7,780 nt of DNA, taken from WHSM01 sp050701635 (GTDB lineage: Bacteria; Actinomycetota; Actinomycetes; Mycobacteriales; Micromonosporaceae). A model generated the notes under the pieces. The model saw nothing but the letters and a program-made list of their open reading frames with translations, did no database searches and was not told where the DNA came from. Numbering within the stretch: position 1 is the stretch's first letter; each line of letters opens with the position of its first letter. Positions 6,181 to 7,780 of the stretch are shown one piece after another. The stretch covers positions 1-7,780 of the forward strand of contig JBOGDF010000264.1 of assembly GCA_050701635.1 (NCBI GenBank). The letters are read 5' to 3'. Position numbers and translations under genes: made by a program.

Positions 6181-7358
6181 CTCGCCACCTCCCGCACTGC
6201 GCGCTCCGCCGCCGCGGGCTGCGTCGTCGCGGGGCTCGCGCCGGGGGCGAAGCGGTGCGGGTGGAACGGCGCGATCTCGTCGGGCGTACCGCCGATGACC
6301 ACGGTCAGGATCGTGTCGGCGGTGACGGGGGCGAGCAGGATGCCCTGCCGGTAGTGGCCGGTGGCGGCGACCACCCGGTCGTCCAGCCGGCCCAGCAGCG
6401 GCGCGTTGTCCGGCGTACCGGGGCGCAGCCCCGCGGCGGTCTCCACCAGCTGGTATTCGGACACCTCGGGGACCACGTCGATCGCGGCGCGCAGCAACTC
6501 CTGTACGCCACCGGCGGTCACCGTACGGTCGCCCCGCTCCTCGACGGTGGCTCCGACCACCACTTCGCCGTCGGCGCGCGGCACCAGGTAGACCGAACGC
6601 GAGGTGGACAGCGCCCGTACGGTCAGCGCGAACCCCGCCGCGGCCCCCGTACGCAGCCGCAGGATCTGGCCCTTCACCGGGCGTACCGGGAGGTCGGCGA
6701 GCCGCGCGGACTCGGCGCCGGCGGCCAGCACGATCTGGCCCGCCTCCAGCTCGGCCAGGTCGTCGACCCGGCGCCGGTCGAAGGTCACCCCGGCCCGGGT
6801 GGCCGCCCGGCGCAGCGCCGCGGTCAGCCGGCGCGGATCGACCTGGTGGTCGCCGGCGGCGTACATCCCGCCCCGGATCCGCGGCGCCAGCAGCGGCATC
6901 CGAGCCCGGCACTCCCGCCCCGTCACCGCCTCCGCGGGCAGCCCCAGCGACCGGTAGAACCGGTGCAACCGCTCCACTTCACGAAGATCATCATCTGTGT
7001 ACGCCACCAGCAAGGTGCCGTCCGTCCGGTACCCCAGGTCGGTGTCGCTCGCCGCGGCCAGCTCGGCGGCGAACTCGGGCCACCGGCGCGCCGACTCCAG
7101 CGCCAGCCGCAGCAGCGGCAGCTCCCCGAAGTGCGCCTCCGTCACCGGCGCCAACATCCCGGCGGCCACCGCCGAAGCGCCACCCGGCACCACAGCCTCG
7201 GCTTCGGGCGCGCTTCCCGGCAGGGCGGCGGCTCCCGAGGCGGCTGCGGGGCCTTCCGGTGCGACCACGGTGACCCGCAGCCCGCGCTGCGCACACCGCC
7301 ACGCCACTCCGAGCCCGATCACGCCTCCGCCGACCACGGCCACATCCGGCGCCGTCAT
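6177..7358 (-). CDS. thiO: Glycine oxidase ThiO
   Basis: ThiO is an FAD-dependent amine oxidase of the DAO family that oxidises glycine to dehydroglycine (iminoacetate) for thiazole formation. The N-terminal dinucleotide-binding motif is VAVVGGGVIGLG (6-17), with the ribose-binding acid probably E35. ASAVAAGMLAPVTEAHFGE (61-79) and the C-terminal AAGLRPGTPDNAPLLG and GHYRQGILLAP are ThiO signatures. At 393 residues it is somewhat long: residues about 36-57 form an Ala/Pro/Gly-rich insertion, and the tail after about 365 is also Ala-rich. The ATG overlaps the thiE stop as ATGA, and its own stop overlaps the thiS GTG. Residues 121-127 use seven consecutive A/T-ending codons, unlike the rest of the gene. 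The aerobic ThiO route, rather than ThiH, implies an oxygen-using host. Confidence 0.96.
   Translation of the reverse strand: MTAPDVAVVGGGVIGLGVAWRCAQRGLRVTVVAPEGPAAASGAAALPGSAPEAEAVVPGGASAVAAGMLAPVTEAHFGELPLLRLALESARRWPEFAAELAAASDTDLGYRTDGTLLVAYTDDDLREVERLHRFYRSLGLPAEAVTGRECRARMPLLAPRIRGGMYAAGDHQVDPRRLTAALRRAATRAGVTFDRRRVDDLAELEAGQIVLAAGAESARLADLPVRPVKGQILRLRTGAAAGFALTVRALSTSRSVYLVPRADGEVVVGATVEERGDRTVTAGGVQELLRAAIDVVPEVSEYQLVETAAGLRPGTPDNAPLLGRLDDRVVAATGHYRQGILLAPVTADTILTVVIGGTPDEIAPFHPHRFAPGASPATTQPAAAERAVREVAR
6186..6193 (-). promoter_or_regulatory. Shine-Dalgarno of thiS inside thiO
   Basis: GGGAGGTG on the minus strand places the GGAGG core 7 nt before the thiS GTG at 6180. This fixes the short thiS frame, which is otherwise open far upstream. 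It encodes Glu-Val near the ThiO C-terminus. Confidence 0.75.
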
Positions 7359-7780
7359 CCCGCCACCGCCTGCGTCGCCGCCGCGTCGTGCGCCGCCGCT
7401 CGCTGCGGCGCCGCATCGGCCCAGCCCGACCCCGGGACCGCCGGAACCGGTGCGGCGAGCGCGTGGAACAGCTCCAGCGCGGCCGCGTACGGGTCTGAGG
7501 CGCCGCTCACCGCGCCGATCACCGCGACCCCGTACGCCCCGGCGGCTCGCAGCTCCGGCACCGTCTCCGCGGTCACCCCGCCGATCGCGATCACCGGCAC
7601 CTCGACCGCGTTCGCCACCGCCGCGACCCCGGTCGGGCCGATCGGCTCCGGCAACCCGGCCTTCGACCCCGACCGGTACGCCGGCCCGACGCCCAGATAG
7701 CTCGCGCCGTCCGCGACGTGCGCCCGCGCGGCATCGGGCTCCCGCGCCGTCGCACCGAGCACCGCCGCCGGACCCAGCAC
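7355..7780 (-). CDS. thiE: Thiamine phosphate synthase ThiE (N-terminus beyond the window)
   Basis: This is the C-terminal 142 codons, stop included, of a ThiE-family TIM barrel; the reading frame runs off the right edge. The GTG at the very edge is an internal Val codon and not a start: family members have roughly 200 or more residues, so some 70-100 are missing. Visible blocks are GATAREPDAA, SYLGVGPAYRSGSKAGLPEPIG (the pyrophosphate/thiazole phosphate loop, K near the end) and PVIAIGGVTAETVPELRAAGAYGVAVIGA. ThiE couples HMP-PP with thiazole phosphate to give thiamine phosphate. This copy keeps the usual GPxY...K-x-GLPxPIG loop better than the second paralogue, so it is the likelier true synthase. 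After the barrel comes an Ala/Pro-rich tail of about 30 residues. It overlaps thiO by ATGA and is the first operon gene visible. Confidence 0.9.
   Translation of the reverse strand: MLGPAAVLGATAREPDAARAHVADGASYLGVGPAYRSGSKAGLPEPIGPTGVAAVANAVEVPVIAIGGVTAETVPELRAAGAYGVAVIGAVSGASDPYAAALELFHALAAPVPAVPGSGWADAAPQRAAAHDAAATQAVAG

Overview
The window is high-GC DNA with strongly GC-ending codons, many CGTACG/GTAC tetranucleotides and tightly overlapped genes. It looks like an actinobacterium, and the flavour suggests Micromonosporaceae (Micromonospora/Salinispora/Actinoplanes group); this placement is an impression, not a computed result. It contains ten protein-coding genes, one of them cut by the right edge. 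I see no rRNA, tRNA, CRISPR array or transposase.

Left part, plus strand (about 76-2025). A small thiol-dioxygenase-like cupin gene (76-618) is followed by a MerR-family regulator (653-1045) and an aldo/keto reductase (1042-2025). The last two overlap by ATGA and form a two-gene unit. Its promoter is a textbook MerR element: a 10-bp inverted repeat between -35 and -10 boxes separated by 19 bp. The predicted transcript begins at or just before the regulator's GTG, so this mRNA is probably leaderless. The -35 box contains the cupin gene's stop codon.

Middle (2026-2103). The two gene blocks converge on a 58-bp nearly perfect palindrome, most likely a shared bidirectional terminator, with a small extra hairpin before it.

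Right part, minus strand (2104-7780, reading right to left). This is a thiamine biosynthesis operon in the order thiE (partial) - thiO - thiS - thiG - thiE/tenI-like - thiD - thiC. ThiO, ThiS and ThiG make the thiazole half from glycine, a sulfur carrier and deoxyxylulose phosphate. ThiC makes the pyrimidine half (HMP-P) and ThiD phosphorylates it. ThiE joins the halves to thiamine phosphate, and the second ThiE-like protein fits TenI, the thiazole tautomerase. Most junctions overlap by 4 nt or lie within 1 nt; only thiD-thiC has a 19-nt gap. The operon promoter, and any TPP riboswitch, must lie beyond the right edge. thiF, thiL and dxs are not in the window.

Most of the window is conventional. 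The parts most worth a second look are the leaderless MerR promoter, the 58-bp palindrome, a hairpin-forming in-frame insertion at the start of thiD, an Ala/Pro/Gly-rich insertion in ThiO, the two ThiE paralogues with different active-site residues, and three gene pairs where the downstream Shine-Dalgarno sequence is written into the upstream protein's C-terminus. I found no convincing undescribed system.
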